Shown here: positions 27,376 through 36,019 of the stretch, one piece after another
How positions within the stretch are numbered: position 1 is the first letter of the stretch
How the letters are laid out: every line of letters starts with the position of its first letter
From: an uncultured Eubacteriales bacterium
GTDB taxonomy: Bacteria; Bacillota; Clostridia; Peptostreptococcales; Anaerovoracaceae
Direction of reading: 5' to 3'
Length of the DNA stretch: 64,000 nucleotides
NCBI GenBank assembly: GCA_902801255.1
Contig: CADCHO010000004.1
Location: 1-64,000, forward strand
Notes under the pieces: model-generated
Told to the model about the DNA's origin: nothing
The model's input: only the letters and a program-made list of their open reading frames with translations
Databases searched by the model: none
Translations under genes and position numbers: made by a program

Positions 27376-28956
27376 TCAGCGGCTTTTGAGCACTACCTTG
27401 CCGGCCTTGCCGCCATTATATTCACCGTTCTGCAGTACAGGATGACCATTGACATACACATGTACGATACCCTCAGGCCTAAAGTCCGGCTTCGACTCAT
27501 CTATCTTCATGTGATCCAGATCGATCACGGTAATGTCTGCCTTATAACCTTCTTTGAGGTAACCTCTTTCAGGTATCCTGTAACGGTCTGCTGTCTTTCC
27601 GGTCATTTTCCGGACGATCTTCTCGATAGGAATCCCGTACTTCTTCGCCAGAATAAAGAACTGAGGGAATGTCTGGAAGGCGGCTATGTTCTGAAGCCCC
27701 TTTTCCTCCACCCATGCGTCGGTCATGAATATCGACAGCTCATCATTCATCAGACGATGCACTATCTCGTCATTATAGTATTTGCCAAGATATATGCTTC
27801 CCGCACGGTTTGAGAGTTCTACAAGCTTGAGGTACATGTCTAGGTATGACAGTCCCTCCTCTTCAGCGCACTGCGGTATTGTTTTGCCTTCATATTCCGG
27901 ATGATCGTCAGAGATATACGCTACCACCATATCATCCCAGTCTATACCGAGCACCTTGCGGTACATGAGTATCGTAAGCTCGAGTTTGCGGCGGTTTACA
28001 GGTTTTTCTGCCTCTTCTTTACTGAGCTGCGCATACCATTCAGGAAAAACCACTGTGATGACGGAAGCACCATAATGGAACACGTAGTTATCAAACGCGA
28101 TCGGATTGCCGGTATAATGCTCACGGTGGAACGTTGAAAGCATCTTATCCAGAAGCTTCCAGCTCCTCTGACCGGTAAATATCAGGTGGCTGTACTCCAG
28201 TCTGCATCCGGACTTGTGCATGATGTCTACTGCCTCATCAAGACCCATCTCAAGATGCGATTTTTTAGTAAGGAGCGGATAATCAGCGCTTACTATGGAG
28301 CATGCTCTCGGGTGTATGGTAACTATACCGTCATACTTTGCGATCTCTTTTGCAAATGCGATGATCTCATCTTCCTTTGCATATCTGTCAGGTTCGTACA
28401 TGAATCCCAGCGATCCGCCGAAGGCTCCTCCCTCCATGGCCTCACGCACATGCTGAAGTTCCTTCTCGATCTGCTCTTCAGTGTATGGCGTCGGATCATA
28501 TCCTGTCATTCCTGCTCTGACCGAGCCCTGCCCGATCAGCGGTACCAGGTTCACGTAGAGATTTCCCTCGGCACGTCTTTTGAACTCAGCAAAACTGCAC
28601 GGATGCATTGTATCGAAGAGTCCTCCGCCTATCTTGTCTTTATATGGTGTATCTTCATCTACTCCAAAAGGTGAAAAACTGCAGTTACCGGTTATCTGAG
28701 TCGTTATGCCCTGCTCGATAAATGGCTTATAGAACTTTTCCGCATCATCTCTGTCGTAAAAGAAATCGTTGTGTGAATGAGCATCTATAAGGCCCGGGCA
28801 TATCTGATAACCGCTGATATCTATCGTATTATCAGCTTTATCTTTGATATTATCTGCTATTTTCACAATTCGGTCGTCCTCGATTAGAACGTCCCCGGCA
28901 AATGGTCTTCTTCCGGTACCGTCATAAATGGTTCCGCCTTTGAACAGTGTTCTCAC
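27376..28956 (-). CDS. Amidohydrolase, D-aminoacylase-like
   Basis: A 526-residue metal-dependent hydrolase of the amidohydrolase superfamily, close to N-acyl-D-amino-acid deacylases and dihydroorotase-like enzymes. ICPGLIDAHSHNDFF supplies the HxH metal ligands near residue 60. TQITGNCSFSPFG supplies the cysteine typical of D-aminoacylases. The C-terminal PERGYLKEGYKADITVIDLD is the standard beta-sandwich closure. The substrate is probably an N-acyl or cyclic amide of an amino acid. It is followed by moaC, moaA and MOSC-Mog in the same direction, possibly in one transcript. It diverges from the aldehyde dehydrogenase gene across a 186-base gap in which I see no clear promoter or RNA. Confidence 0.82.
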   Translation of the reverse strand: MRTLFKGGTIYDGTGRRPFAGDVLIEDDRIVKIADNIKDKADNTIDISGYQICPGLIDAHSHNDFFYDRDDAEKFYKPFIEQGITTQITGNCSFSPFGVDEDTPYKDKIGGGLFDTMHPCSFAEFKRRAEGNLYVNLVPLIGQGSVRAGMTGYDPTPYTEEQIEKELQHVREAMEGGAFGGSLGFMYEPDRYAKEDEIIAFAKEIAKYDGIVTIHPRACSIVSADYPLLTKKSHLEMGLDEAVDIMHKSGCRLEYSHLIFTGQRSWKLLDKMLSTFHREHYTGNPIAFDNYVFHYGASVITVVFPEWYAQLSKEEAEKPVNRRKLELTILMYRKVLGIDWDDMVVAYISDDHPEYEGKTIPQCAEEEGLSYLDMYLKLVELSNRAGSIYLGKYYNDEIVHRLMNDELSIFMTDAWVEEKGLQNIAAFQTFPQFFILAKKYGIPIEKIVRKMTGKTADRYRIPERGYLKEGYKADITVIDLDHMKIDESKPDFRPEGIVHVYVNGHPVLQNGEYNGGKAGKVVLKSR

Positions 28957-29142
28957 GAATATACCTCCTCATTCCATGACAGGGTAAACAACAATTATTT
29001 TAACACAATCTCCTCGTATTCGTACAACAAACAAGCCGGAATCAATTGCTTCCGCCGGTTGCTTCCTGATACCCGATATTGATACAATCATTCTGTAAAA
29101 ATTTGCTTTTATTACTGATTTTTTGAATAAAGGAGTGCCGGT

Positions 29143-30570
29143 ATGTCTGAGATAATGTGGGATAAAAACAAGGTGCATTCAGCCGTAGAGGCTCAGAAGG
29201 TGTTTTTCTCATCAGGTAAAACACTTGATGTTTCATGGAGAATCGAACAGCTAAGAAGGCTGAAAGATGCCATAAGCTCCCATGAAGCGCAGATGGTTCG
29301 TGCACTTAACGAAGATCTTGGCAGACATCCTACCGAAGGTTATTTATGTGACATCGGACCGATCATAATGGAAATCAATGAAGCTATTCGCGGACTCAGA
29401 AAATGGTCCAGGCCGGAAGTTCATTTAAGCGGATTCCTATGCTTCCCAAGCATGATAACCAAAGTCCATAAGATGCCTTACGGTACCACACTTATAATAA
29501 GCCCGTTCAACTTTCCTTTCTATCTGTCACTGGGAGTACTGGTTGCTGCGATGGCAGGAGGAAACACTGCTGTCATAAAGGCAAGTTCCAAGAGCAAAAA
29601 CTGCACAAGGGTCCTTCATGAGATCATCAGCGATACCTTCCCTCCGGAATACATAACAGTCATAAGCGGAGGTCATGATGTGGCCGATATGTGCCTTAAC
29701 GAACGCTTCGATAAGATTTTCTATACAGGCTCGCCTAATGTCGCCAAACATGTAATGGAACAGGCATCAGTCAATCTGACTCCACTTGCTCTTGAGCTTG
29801 GCGGAGAGACCGGCAACTGGTGCATAATCAGAAAGGACGCCGATCTTGACGATGCAGCAAGGAAGATAGCTTTCTTCAAGATATGTAACAGCGGTCAGAT
29901 ATGTATAAATATAAATCAGGTTGCCGTAGCTGAAGAAGTTGCCGGAGAATTTGTTGAGAAGCTCAAGGCTGCTGTCATAAAACAGATTGGCGAACATCCG
30001 CACGATAATCCCGAATATCCGCGTCTGATTACAGAGGCCGCATATAAAAAATGCGCCTCCGAAGCTGATGAATACAGAGACCGCATAGTGTTCGGAGGTG
30101 AAGGCAGCGAGGCATCGCTCAAGTATGACACTACTATTATCTACCCTGTAGGGATAAATGAGCCGATAGTAAATCACGAGCTCTTCTGCCCTATCATTCC
30201 TGTAGTTCCGTTCAAAGATGCAGAAATCGACGATGTTCTTGAAGTCATCGCTTCGAGGGAGCACGGGCTGGCACTGTATATTTTTACCGGTAACGTTAAA
30301 TGGGCCGATAAAGTGATGCGCACTCAGCAGTACGGCGGAGGCTGCATCAACGAGGTATGCATCCATATGATGGTAAAAGGCGTTCCTTTCAACGGGACAG
30401 GTCATTCCGGAATGGGTGCGTATCACGGAGTATGGGGCTTCAGGGAATTCACCCATCCTCAGACGGTACTGATGGGAAGCCCAAGGTTCAACCTGCCTCT
30501 GCGTGAGCACCCGTACAGCGGTCTGAAAAGCAAATACAAGGATAAAATGGTCAGACTGTTTGAGAGGTAA
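29143..30570 (+). CDS. Aldehyde dehydrogenase family protein
   Basis: A 475-residue NAD(P)-dependent oxidoreductase similar to class 3 (AldH/fatty aldehyde) dehydrogenases. ISPFNFPFYLSLG and NTAVIKASSKS form the cofactor site, FYTGSPNVAKHVME is the Rossmann turn, and NSGQICININQ holds the catalytic Cys near residue 253. The usual general-base segment ELGGK reads ELGGETGNW, so the Lys is replaced by Glu. KGAGGAG-type spacing is good (AAGGAG seven bases before the ATG). It stands alone between a divergent amidohydrolase and a convergent operon. The aldehyde is unknown. Confidence 0.87.
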   Translation: MSEIMWDKNKVHSAVEAQKVFFSSGKTLDVSWRIEQLRRLKDAISSHEAQMVRALNEDLGRHPTEGYLCDIGPIIMEINEAIRGLRKWSRPEVHLSGFLCFPSMITKVHKMPYGTTLIISPFNFPFYLSLGVLVAAMAGGNTAVIKASSKSKNCTRVLHEIISDTFPPEYITVISGGHDVADMCLNERFDKIFYTGSPNVAKHVMEQASVNLTPLALELGGETGNWCIIRKDADLDDAARKIAFFKICNSGQICININQVAVAEEVAGEFVEKLKAAVIKQIGEHPHDNPEYPRLITEAAYKKCASEADEYRDRIVFGGEGSEASLKYDTTIIYPVGINEPIVNHELFCPIIPVVPFKDAEIDDVLEVIASREHGLALYIFTGNVKWADKVMRTQQYGGGCINEVCIHMMVKGVPFNGTGHSGMGAYHGVWGFREFTHPQTVLMGSPRFNLPLREHPYSGLKSKYKDKMVRLFER

Positions 30571-30603
30571 TGTAGTTCCTTCGTCTTTCATGAGAGCTTA
30601 TAG

Positions 30604-30633
30604 AAAAGCTGCACCCGTCAGAGTGCAGCTTTT
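30604..30633. terminator. Bidirectional terminator hairpin
   Basis: An 11-bp stem, AAAAGCTGCAC (30604-30614) with its complement at 30623-30633, closes an eight-base loop and is followed by T on the plus strand (T-run to 30635). It ends the aldehyde dehydrogenase transcript. On the minus strand it lies within the last codons of the truncated dehydratase ORF, whose stop codon (30618-30620) is in the loop. Confidence 0.85.
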
Positions 30634-30998
30634 TTCTGTATCTTCTTTACCTCAAGGCTCTCAACGAATGCCTGCATACGTGTTGCCAGCTGGCAGGTGT
30701 CGGAGCTGGCATAAAAATCCAGATAATTCATTCCGCCTTCAAAGGCCCGTTCAAAAAGAGCGCGCGTATAACCGCAGATAAAGCTCGACATATAGTACTG
30801 ACTGATATCGAGCGAACCTGTATTAGGAGCTCTGAGGCGAACGGAAAAAGCCTTTCCGCAGTTGAGAAGCACTTCGGGTACATAATAGCATGTATATCCG
30901 ACTGCGATCCCTCCTGCGTCCTTTTCCTGCATAACAAGTTCATTCGCTGTCTGCTCCAGAAGGTCTTCATATAAATGAATATGTTTCAGATCTTTCAT
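30618..30998 (-). pseudogene. Truncated 2-hydroxyacyl-CoA dehydratase subunit (N-terminal fragment)
   Basis: A 126-residue ORF matching the N-terminal third of the HgdB/FldB-like D component of 2-hydroxyacyl-CoA dehydratases or benzoyl-CoA reductases, which normally exceed 370 residues. Recognisable blocks are VGYTCYYVPEVLLN, SVRLRAPNTGSLDISQYYMS and FERAFEGGMNYLDFYASSDTC, ending after the first cluster-type Cys. The last residues, KKIQKKAAL, are encoded by the stem of the terminator, so a deletion seems to have joined the fragment to it. Its ATG overlaps the EamA stop (ATGA), so it is still translationally coupled. Decayed remnant or small adapted protein are both possible. Confidence 0.75.
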
Positions 30999-31900
30999 TG
31001 ATCAGTCCCCTCTTCCCCTATAAGAGCAGATATCGCTATGCAGACTATTATGATCACTGCTCCGGCAATGCCGGCAGCAGATAGTTTCTCGCCGAGAAGT
31101 ATGAATGCAAAAACCGCAGTCATTACCGGGCAAAGGCTCTGGAGCAGTGAGACCTCCCTGTCGCTTATCCTTGTGAGGGCGAGGTTCTGCAGCAGATACC
31201 CCAGGAATGTACATAGTATGGCCAGATACAATATGATGAGCCACGCTTTAGGGGTTGCAGATCCGGCATGGACCCCGCCTTCAACAATGAGGCTGCCGAT
31301 AAGAGCTATCACTGCGGAGCAGCCGGCCTGAAGCGCGGTCATCGATACCGGATCGACCTGATCCAGAAACCTGCCTGTGAACACCAGTGTGGCTGCCACA
31401 AGAGCAGCTGCAAGAAGTGCCAGGATCTCTCCGGCGCCGAATCCCGAAAGTCCTCCTCTTACGCACAGCAGATACATTCCCGGCAGCACCAGTATCTGAG
31501 CAGCGATATGCTGCCATCTGTATCTCTTCCTATAAGCTATGAACGCCAGTGCAGGAGTCATAGCCACAGCAAGCGATCTGAGGAATGCGACCGACGTCGC
31601 CTCTGTCATGTTCAAAGCAATATTGTTCAGAACATAGCTCAGGGCAATGCAAAGTCCTGGTATGAGCCATGCTTTCACCGGTACGCTCTTTACCGTACGC
31701 ACTATCCTCTTTCCGAATATGGCAATACAAAAAACAAAAGCAATCGAATAACGCACCGTCATCATCGAATAGACAGGCACTATCTCGAACGCGATCTTGG
31801 ATATCGGATCTCCGAAACCGTAAACCAGGGACTGGATCACGATAAGCATCTCCGCCCCAAATCTGTATCCTTTTTTCTCTTTTCCCATGCCTTTTTCCAT
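30995..31900 (-). CDS. EamA/DMT family transporter
   Basis: A 301-residue membrane protein with ten predicted helices in two EamA repeats, of the drug/metabolite transporter superfamily. MLIVIQSLVYGFGDPISKIAFE opens the first repeat and LQNLALTRISDREVSLLQSL lies in the second. I choose the ATG at 31900, nine bases after AAGGA; an upstream TTG at 31909 abuts that site. It follows the SAM hydroxide adenosyltransferase gene closely and overlaps the downstream dehydratase fragment by four bases. It may export a product of the operon; the substrate is unknown. Confidence 0.82.
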   Translation of the reverse strand: MEKGMGKEKKGYRFGAEMLIVIQSLVYGFGDPISKIAFEIVPVYSMMTVRYSIAFVFCIAIFGKRIVRTVKSVPVKAWLIPGLCIALSYVLNNIALNMTEATSVAFLRSLAVAMTPALAFIAYRKRYRWQHIAAQILVLPGMYLLCVRGGLSGFGAGEILALLAAALVAATLVFTGRFLDQVDPVSMTALQAGCSAVIALIGSLIVEGGVHAGSATPKAWLIILYLAILCTFLGYLLQNLALTRISDREVSLLQSLCPVMTAVFAFILLGEKLSAAGIAGAVIIIVCIAISALIGEEGTDQ

Positions 31901-31912
31901 GGCTCTCAATCC

Positions 31913-32791
31913 TTAAAGATCACCTTCCCAAGGTGTAGCTGTGAATGAGTAGTCTTTTGCCATCCCGAGTCCGTCGTTCAGCTCAGGTGCGTATCTGTCA
32001 AAAAAGTTGTCGTGATTCAGATTGAATCTCAGCGTCTGGCCGTCTCCCGCCTGTATGTCGCCGCATACGAAGGCTTCCCCTTTAGGAGCAAGGCCAAAAG
32101 TCTTGTCGTAATAGCATATTCCATCGTATATAGCCTTATGGCCATCGCTTATGATCAAATGCAGTTTGTCACCGTAGCTGAATCCGCCGATCTCCTGAAA
32201 ATCTTTAGTAGTTATATTCACCCTGAGACAACCGAAGGCCTTCTCCATATCGTAGAATCCTGCGTGCGCGTATCCTCTGCGCACAACGGTCTCCACGTTT
32301 GTGAGTGTATACATGATTATCTCAGAAACCGGATACTCAGGACCGACCTCTTCATAGCTTATGACCCCTGAAGCAAGTCTTGCGGCGGTATATGAATAAA
32401 CATCACGTCCATGATAGATGTAGCAGTTCCCGCTCCCCGGCAGCCTGTTGATGCTCTCATCTATCCGGCGCACCTCTGTTACCATGTCTTTGAGCATTGT
32501 AAGCGTGCCGTTGTCAGGTGTGACGATATAACTGCCATTATCGAGTTTTGCTACACATGACCTTCTTTCGGTGCCGACTCCCGGGTCAACAACAGAAACG
32601 AATACAGTTCCGGATGGCCAGTAAGGCACGGCGCCGCTGAGGCTTGCCGAAGCGGCTATCGTGTTGAAAGCCTCTATAAAGTGGTCAAAATCGTAGACCG
32701 GGACTTCAGGATCGACAGACTTGATGACTCCTGCCATCACGCCTCCGCCTCCGTTTCCGAAGTCAGTCTGAAGTACTACAGTTGGTTTCAT
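31913..32791 (-). CDS. SAM hydroxide adenosyltransferase (SAM hydrolase, DUF62)
   Basis: A 292-residue enzyme of the family related to fluorinase and chlorinase, which uses hydroxide to split S-adenosylmethionine into adenosine and methionine. The N-terminal LQTDFGNGGGGVMAGVIKS, SVVDPGVGTERRS and VTPDNGTLTML contain the conserved Asp, the Arg of the DPGVG(T)-R motif and the DNG block. The C-terminal domain begins near residue 185. GGGAGG lies upstream of the ATG. It follows ecfT by 18 bases. A link between SAM/adenosine handling and the ECF importer is likely but not proven. Confidence 0.9.
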   Translation of the reverse strand: MKPTVVLQTDFGNGGGGVMAGVIKSVDPEVPVYDFDHFIEAFNTIAASASLSGAVPYWPSGTVFVSVVDPGVGTERRSCVAKLDNGSYIVTPDNGTLTMLKDMVTEVRRIDESINRLPGSGNCYIYHGRDVYSYTAARLASGVISYEEVGPEYPVSEIIMYTLTNVETVVRRGYAHAGFYDMEKAFGCLRVNITTKDFQEIGGFSYGDKLHLIISDGHKAIYDGICYYDKTFGLAPKGEAFVCGDIQAGDGQTLRFNLNHDNFFDRYAPELNDGLGMAKDYSFTATPWEGDL

Positions 32792-32809
32792 ATTTTAAAC
32801 CTCCCGCTT

Positions 32810-33634
32810 TTATGTGAATGGGTTCCAGAAGCGGCTGCCGTTTATCACATTATAAGCGATAACAAATGCCATCATACCGATACCGATGACGATCGTCAGA
32901 TAGTCACCCGCCCTGAATGGCCTGGACATTATCCAGGTTCTCCTCTTCTGAGTCCCGAACTTGCGGAGCTCCATCGCGTTTGTGATAACTTCTATCTGTT
33001 CCACGCTTCCCAAAATGAGAGGAAGCACCAGAGCAGCAGCAGCCTTTATCCTTTTACCAAGGCTCTCCTTGTTGCTCATTTCGATGCCTCTTGCCTGCTG
33101 GCATCTGGAGATATCAATGAATGATGCAACCGTATCAGGTATATAGCGGAGTGCCAGAGCGAACGAATAACTGAAACCGTATGGTATCCCTATCTTATTC
33201 ATCGATGCCGCAAGCTCACTCGGCTGAGTGGACCCGATGAATACCAGAATGATAGGTATGGTCGACAGATATTTGAGTATTACGTTGAACTGATAGAGCA
33301 ACTGCTCCTTGGTTATTGTGAACCTTCCCCATATCTGCACGATCAGATTTCTCGTACCGTAAAGTTCAACTCCGCGCTCCGGATTGAAGATGTAAATCAG
33401 TAACGCGTTCAGCAGCATGAAGCAGAGCAGGAAGTACAGAAGCCCCTTCTGCTCTGAGAGTTTAAGTCTTGACAGCTTGAATGCCACAGCACCGAGTATG
33501 GTAGCCCCAAGCAAAAATGGCGTATTGAAAGTGATCATCGTGGAGCATATCCACATCAGCAGGCAGAACAGCTTTGAGGCTCCGTTCAGGCTGTGTATCG
33601 GCGACTTGCGCTCGATGTAGTTCAGAAGCTTCAT
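32810..33634 (-). CDS. ecfT: ECF transporter transmembrane subunit EcfT
   Basis: A 274-residue membrane protein that couples the ATPases to the substrate-binding S component. It has about five or six hydrophobic segments and two cytoplasmic Ala-Arg-Gly-type coupling motifs; the clearest is SRCQQARGIEMS near residue 190, followed by a second Arg-bearing segment (MELRKFG). The start overlaps the ecfA stop by four bases (ATGA, 33631-33634), so expression is coupled. Only one T gene accompanies one fused A gene and one S gene, which indicates a dedicated (group I) ECF transporter. Confidence 0.88.
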   Translation of the reverse strand: MKLLNYIERKSPIHSLNGASKLFCLLMWICSTMITFNTPFLLGATILGAVAFKLSRLKLSEQKGLLYFLLCFMLLNALLIYIFNPERGVELYGTRNLIVQIWGRFTITKEQLLYQFNVILKYLSTIPIILVFIGSTQPSELAASMNKIGIPYGFSYSFALALRYIPDTVASFIDISRCQQARGIEMSNKESLGKRIKAAAALVLPLILGSVEQIEVITNAMELRKFGTQKRRTWIMSRPFRAGDYLTIVIGIGMMAFVIAYNVINGSRFWNPFT

Positions 33635-35343
33635 GAGCGCACCTCCCTGTCGTAATTGATGAAGTGCTGCACGAATTCAGAAGGATCATCAATGCCGCAC
33701 ATCAGGGCCAGGTGGTAAAGCGAAGTCTCTTTAAGCGACGCCTTTTCGGTTATTACCGGATTTGTCAGTATCTCAGCTGAAGTATCGTCTGCGATTATAC
33801 GCCCGTCAGTGAACACGAGTGCCCTCTCCGCGTACTCGAGCATCAGGTGCATGTCATGCGTGATCATTATGATAGTGATGCCCCTCGAGTTGATGTCCTT
33901 GAGGAACTCCATTATATCAGTGTAATGCCTGAAGTCCTGGCCGGCTGTCGGCTCATCGAGAATGATGATATCCGGATCAAGCGCGAGTATGGACGCTATA
34001 GTCACTCTCTTCTTCTGTCCATATGACAGCGCAGAGATCGGCCAGTTGCGAAACTCGTAAAGGCCACAGATCTTCATTACGTTTTCGACCTTCTCTTTGA
34101 TCGCCTCTTCATCCAGGCCTCTCAGCTTGAGTCCCAGTGCGATCTCATCGAATATCATGGTCTTTGAGATCATCTGGTTAGGGTTCTGCATAACGTAGCC
34201 GACCCTGTCCGCGCACTCCTTGATGCTGAGTGTCATAAGGTTTTCGCCCATCAGCTCCATCGAGCCGGTGCAGTCCTTCTCAAAGCGGCAAATAACCTTG
34301 GCAAGTGTCGATTTGCCGGCTCCATTGCGCCCTACTATTGCCATCAGTTCGCCTCTGTGCACGTCAAGATCAACACCTTTAAGAGTTGGCGGTCTGTCCT
34401 CGTACGCGAATTCAAGATTTTTAATTTCCAGAATAGTATCGGTCTTAGGGTCCGGCTTTACGGTCGGTGTGCTCTCATGCCACCTTCTTACCTGGTTCTT
34501 GTCTTCATATGTCAGGATTATGGACCGTATGCTGTGCGGCAATTTGTCTTCTGTGATCTCTATCCCGGCGTATTTGAGCGCTGTGATGTAAAGTGGTTCC
34601 CTTATACCGCCCTCTATGAGCAGATTCGATGAGAGAAGCGCATCAGGAGTTCCGTCGAAAACTATCCTTCCATTTTCCATGAGTATGATGCGGTCCATCT
34701 CTATATGGAGTACATCTTCTATGCGGTGCTCTACAACAATGACAGTCGCGCCGGTCTTGACGGCAACGTCGTCTATCAGCTCCATGGCAGTTTTACCTGT
34801 CGCCGGATCAAGGTTGGCAAGCGGTTCATCAAAAAGCATTACTTCGACATCATCGACGAGTATGCCTGCTATGCCCGTGCGCTGCTTCTGCCCGCCTGAC
34901 AGGTCAGTAGGCGCATACTCCAGGTGATCTGAGATATCCACTATCTCTGCCGCCCTGTGGACTCGCTCCACCATTTCTTCCTTTACAACACACTCATTTT
35001 CCAGCGCAAAAGCAATGTCCTCCAGAACAGTCATGCCTATAAACTGGGCATCACTGTCCTGAAGGACTGTTCCGACAGTATTCGAAATAGCGGAGATGCT
35101 CAGAGATGAGCTCTCCTCTCCTTTTATTTTCAGAGATCCTTTGATCTCTCCCTTGTACGAAAAAGGTATAAGGCCGTTTATGCAGTTAACTAAAGTTGAC
35201 TTTCCGCATCCGGACGGACCCGCAATAAGCACCTTCTCACCTTTTCGGATGGTGAGATCGATGTTATAGAGGGTCGGCTCCATCTGCGCGTTGTACTGGA
35301 AGGAGAAGTCCCTGAATTCGATTATAGGTTCTCCTCTTTCCAA
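33631..35343 (-). CDS. ECF transporter duplicated ATP-binding protein (EcfA-EcfA')
   Basis: A 570-residue fusion of two ABC ATPases. The first has Walker A IAGPSGCGKST, the signature LSGGQKQR and Walker B VMLFDEPLANLD. The second, after about residue 310, has VGRNGAGKST, the slightly altered LSYGQKKR and IIILDEPTAGQD. Q-loop and H-loop sequences (VVEHRIED, MITHDMHL) are intact, so both sites could hydrolyse ATP. The start is TTG with GGAGG six bases upstream, one base past the ecfS stop. Fused A-A' proteins are common in dedicated ECF systems. Confidence 0.92.
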   Translation of the reverse strand: MERGEPIIEFRDFSFQYNAQMEPTLYNIDLTIRKGEKVLIAGPSGCGKSTLVNCINGLIPFSYKGEIKGSLKIKGEESSSLSISAISNTVGTVLQDSDAQFIGMTVLEDIAFALENECVVKEEMVERVHRAAEIVDISDHLEYAPTDLSGGQKQRTGIAGILVDDVEVMLFDEPLANLDPATGKTAMELIDDVAVKTGATVIVVEHRIEDVLHIEMDRIILMENGRIVFDGTPDALLSSNLLIEGGIREPLYITALKYAGIEITEDKLPHSIRSIILTYEDKNQVRRWHESTPTVKPDPKTDTILEIKNLEFAYEDRPPTLKGVDLDVHRGELMAIVGRNGAGKSTLAKVICRFEKDCTGSMELMGENLMTLSIKECADRVGYVMQNPNQMISKTMIFDEIALGLKLRGLDEEAIKEKVENVMKICGLYEFRNWPISALSYGQKKRVTIASILALDPDIIILDEPTAGQDFRHYTDIMEFLKDINSRGITIIMITHDMHLMLEYAERALVFTDGRIIADDTSAEILTNPVITEKASLKETSLYHLALMCGIDDPSEFVQHFINYDREVRS

Positions 35344-35344
35344 A

Positions 35345-35890
35345 TCAGTCCTCCTTGGTCAGGGATCCTTTCTGCGCCTTTGATGCAGCGTATGCCTTGC
35401 AAAGGATTCCACCGACAACGATCGATGCGATCATTCCGCTTAGTCCGACGAACAGGCCCTGAATGAATACGAGGTTTGCAGGCTCAGCATAGATGAGGAT
35501 GTCTCCGATAGGTGCAAGTACACCCCAGCAGAGCACACAGCTGACTATCGAAACGACAGTGAAGCGAATGAATTCCTTCTTGTCGAAAACTCCGTCCTCA
35601 AGATCGATTCCTTTGCATCCGAGTCCCACAAACAGTCCATAAAGACCTGTTACAACGACCCATGTCCACCATACGCCCCAGCCTGCGGTAAGGTCTACGA
35701 GCAGGTTTCCGAGGAATCCTCCGACGAATCCCACAACAGGTCCGAACAGTACAGCGAAAAATGCTACTACAGCTGCATAGATGCTGAGTGTTGTGTCAGG
35801 GAATGGTGTAGGTATAGCTACGAAACGCAGCAGTACGAATACGAGCGCTGCCAGTATAGCAGAAGCAACGACATTTCTTACTGTTTTCAT
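35345..35890 (-). CDS. ECF transporter S component, UPF0397-like
   Basis: A 181-residue membrane protein with about six helices that should bind the substrate of this ECF system. RFVAIPTPFPDTTLSIYAA and LFGPVVGFVGGFLGNLLVDL resemble the UPF0397 group of S components, whose ligand I do not know. It is the first gene of the operon ecfS, ecfAA', ecfT, SAM hydrolase, EamA, truncated dehydratase. AGGAGAC precedes the ATG. The neighbouring SAM hydrolase suggests a nucleoside, purine, sulfur or SAM-related ligand, which is inference only. Confidence 0.82.
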   Translation of the reverse strand: MKTVRNVVASAILAALVFVLLRFVAIPTPFPDTTLSIYAAVVAFFAVLFGPVVGFVGGFLGNLLVDLTAGWGVWWTWVVVTGLYGLFVGLGCKGIDLEDGVFDKKEFIRFTVVSIVSCVLCWGVLAPIGDILIYAEPANLVFIQGLFVGLSGMIASIVVGGILCKAYAASKAQKGSLTKED

Positions 35891-35941
35891 TTGATTGTCT
35901 CCTTTTTCTTATCTCACTAGTCCGATATTTACAACATAATA

Positions 35942-35971
35942 ATTTTATCATTCATGCAGTTCTGCTGGCAA
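35942..35971 (-). promoter_or_regulatory. Promoter of the ecfS operon
   Basis: On the minus strand TTGCCA (35966-35971) and TAAAAT (35942-35947) are separated by 18 bases. They lie between the terminator of the upstream gene and the ecfS ribosome binding site, with about 50 bases of leader. I see no long structured riboswitch in that leader. Confidence 0.6.
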
Positions 35972-35980
35972 CATAAAGAA

Positions 35981-36004
35981 ATGGCCGGAGCAAGCTCCGG
36001 CCAT
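35981..36004 (-). terminator. Terminator of the sugar ABC operon
   Basis: An 11-bp GC-rich inverted repeat, ATGGCCGGAGC and its complement, has only AA between the arms, followed on the minus strand by TTCTTTATGTT. It lies 15 bases past the stop of the ABC ATPase gene. Confidence 0.75.
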
Positions 36005-36019
36005 GCATCACTGTATGAT

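Noticed and set aside
29767..30591. Minus-strand open frame overlapping the aldehyde dehydrogenase
   Set aside because: It is fully covered by the conserved dehydrogenase and has no domain or start signal.
35891..35941. Riboswitch in the ecfS leader
   Set aside because: The leader is about 50 bases and AT-rich, too short for SAM, purine or cobalamin riboswitches and without a clear fold.
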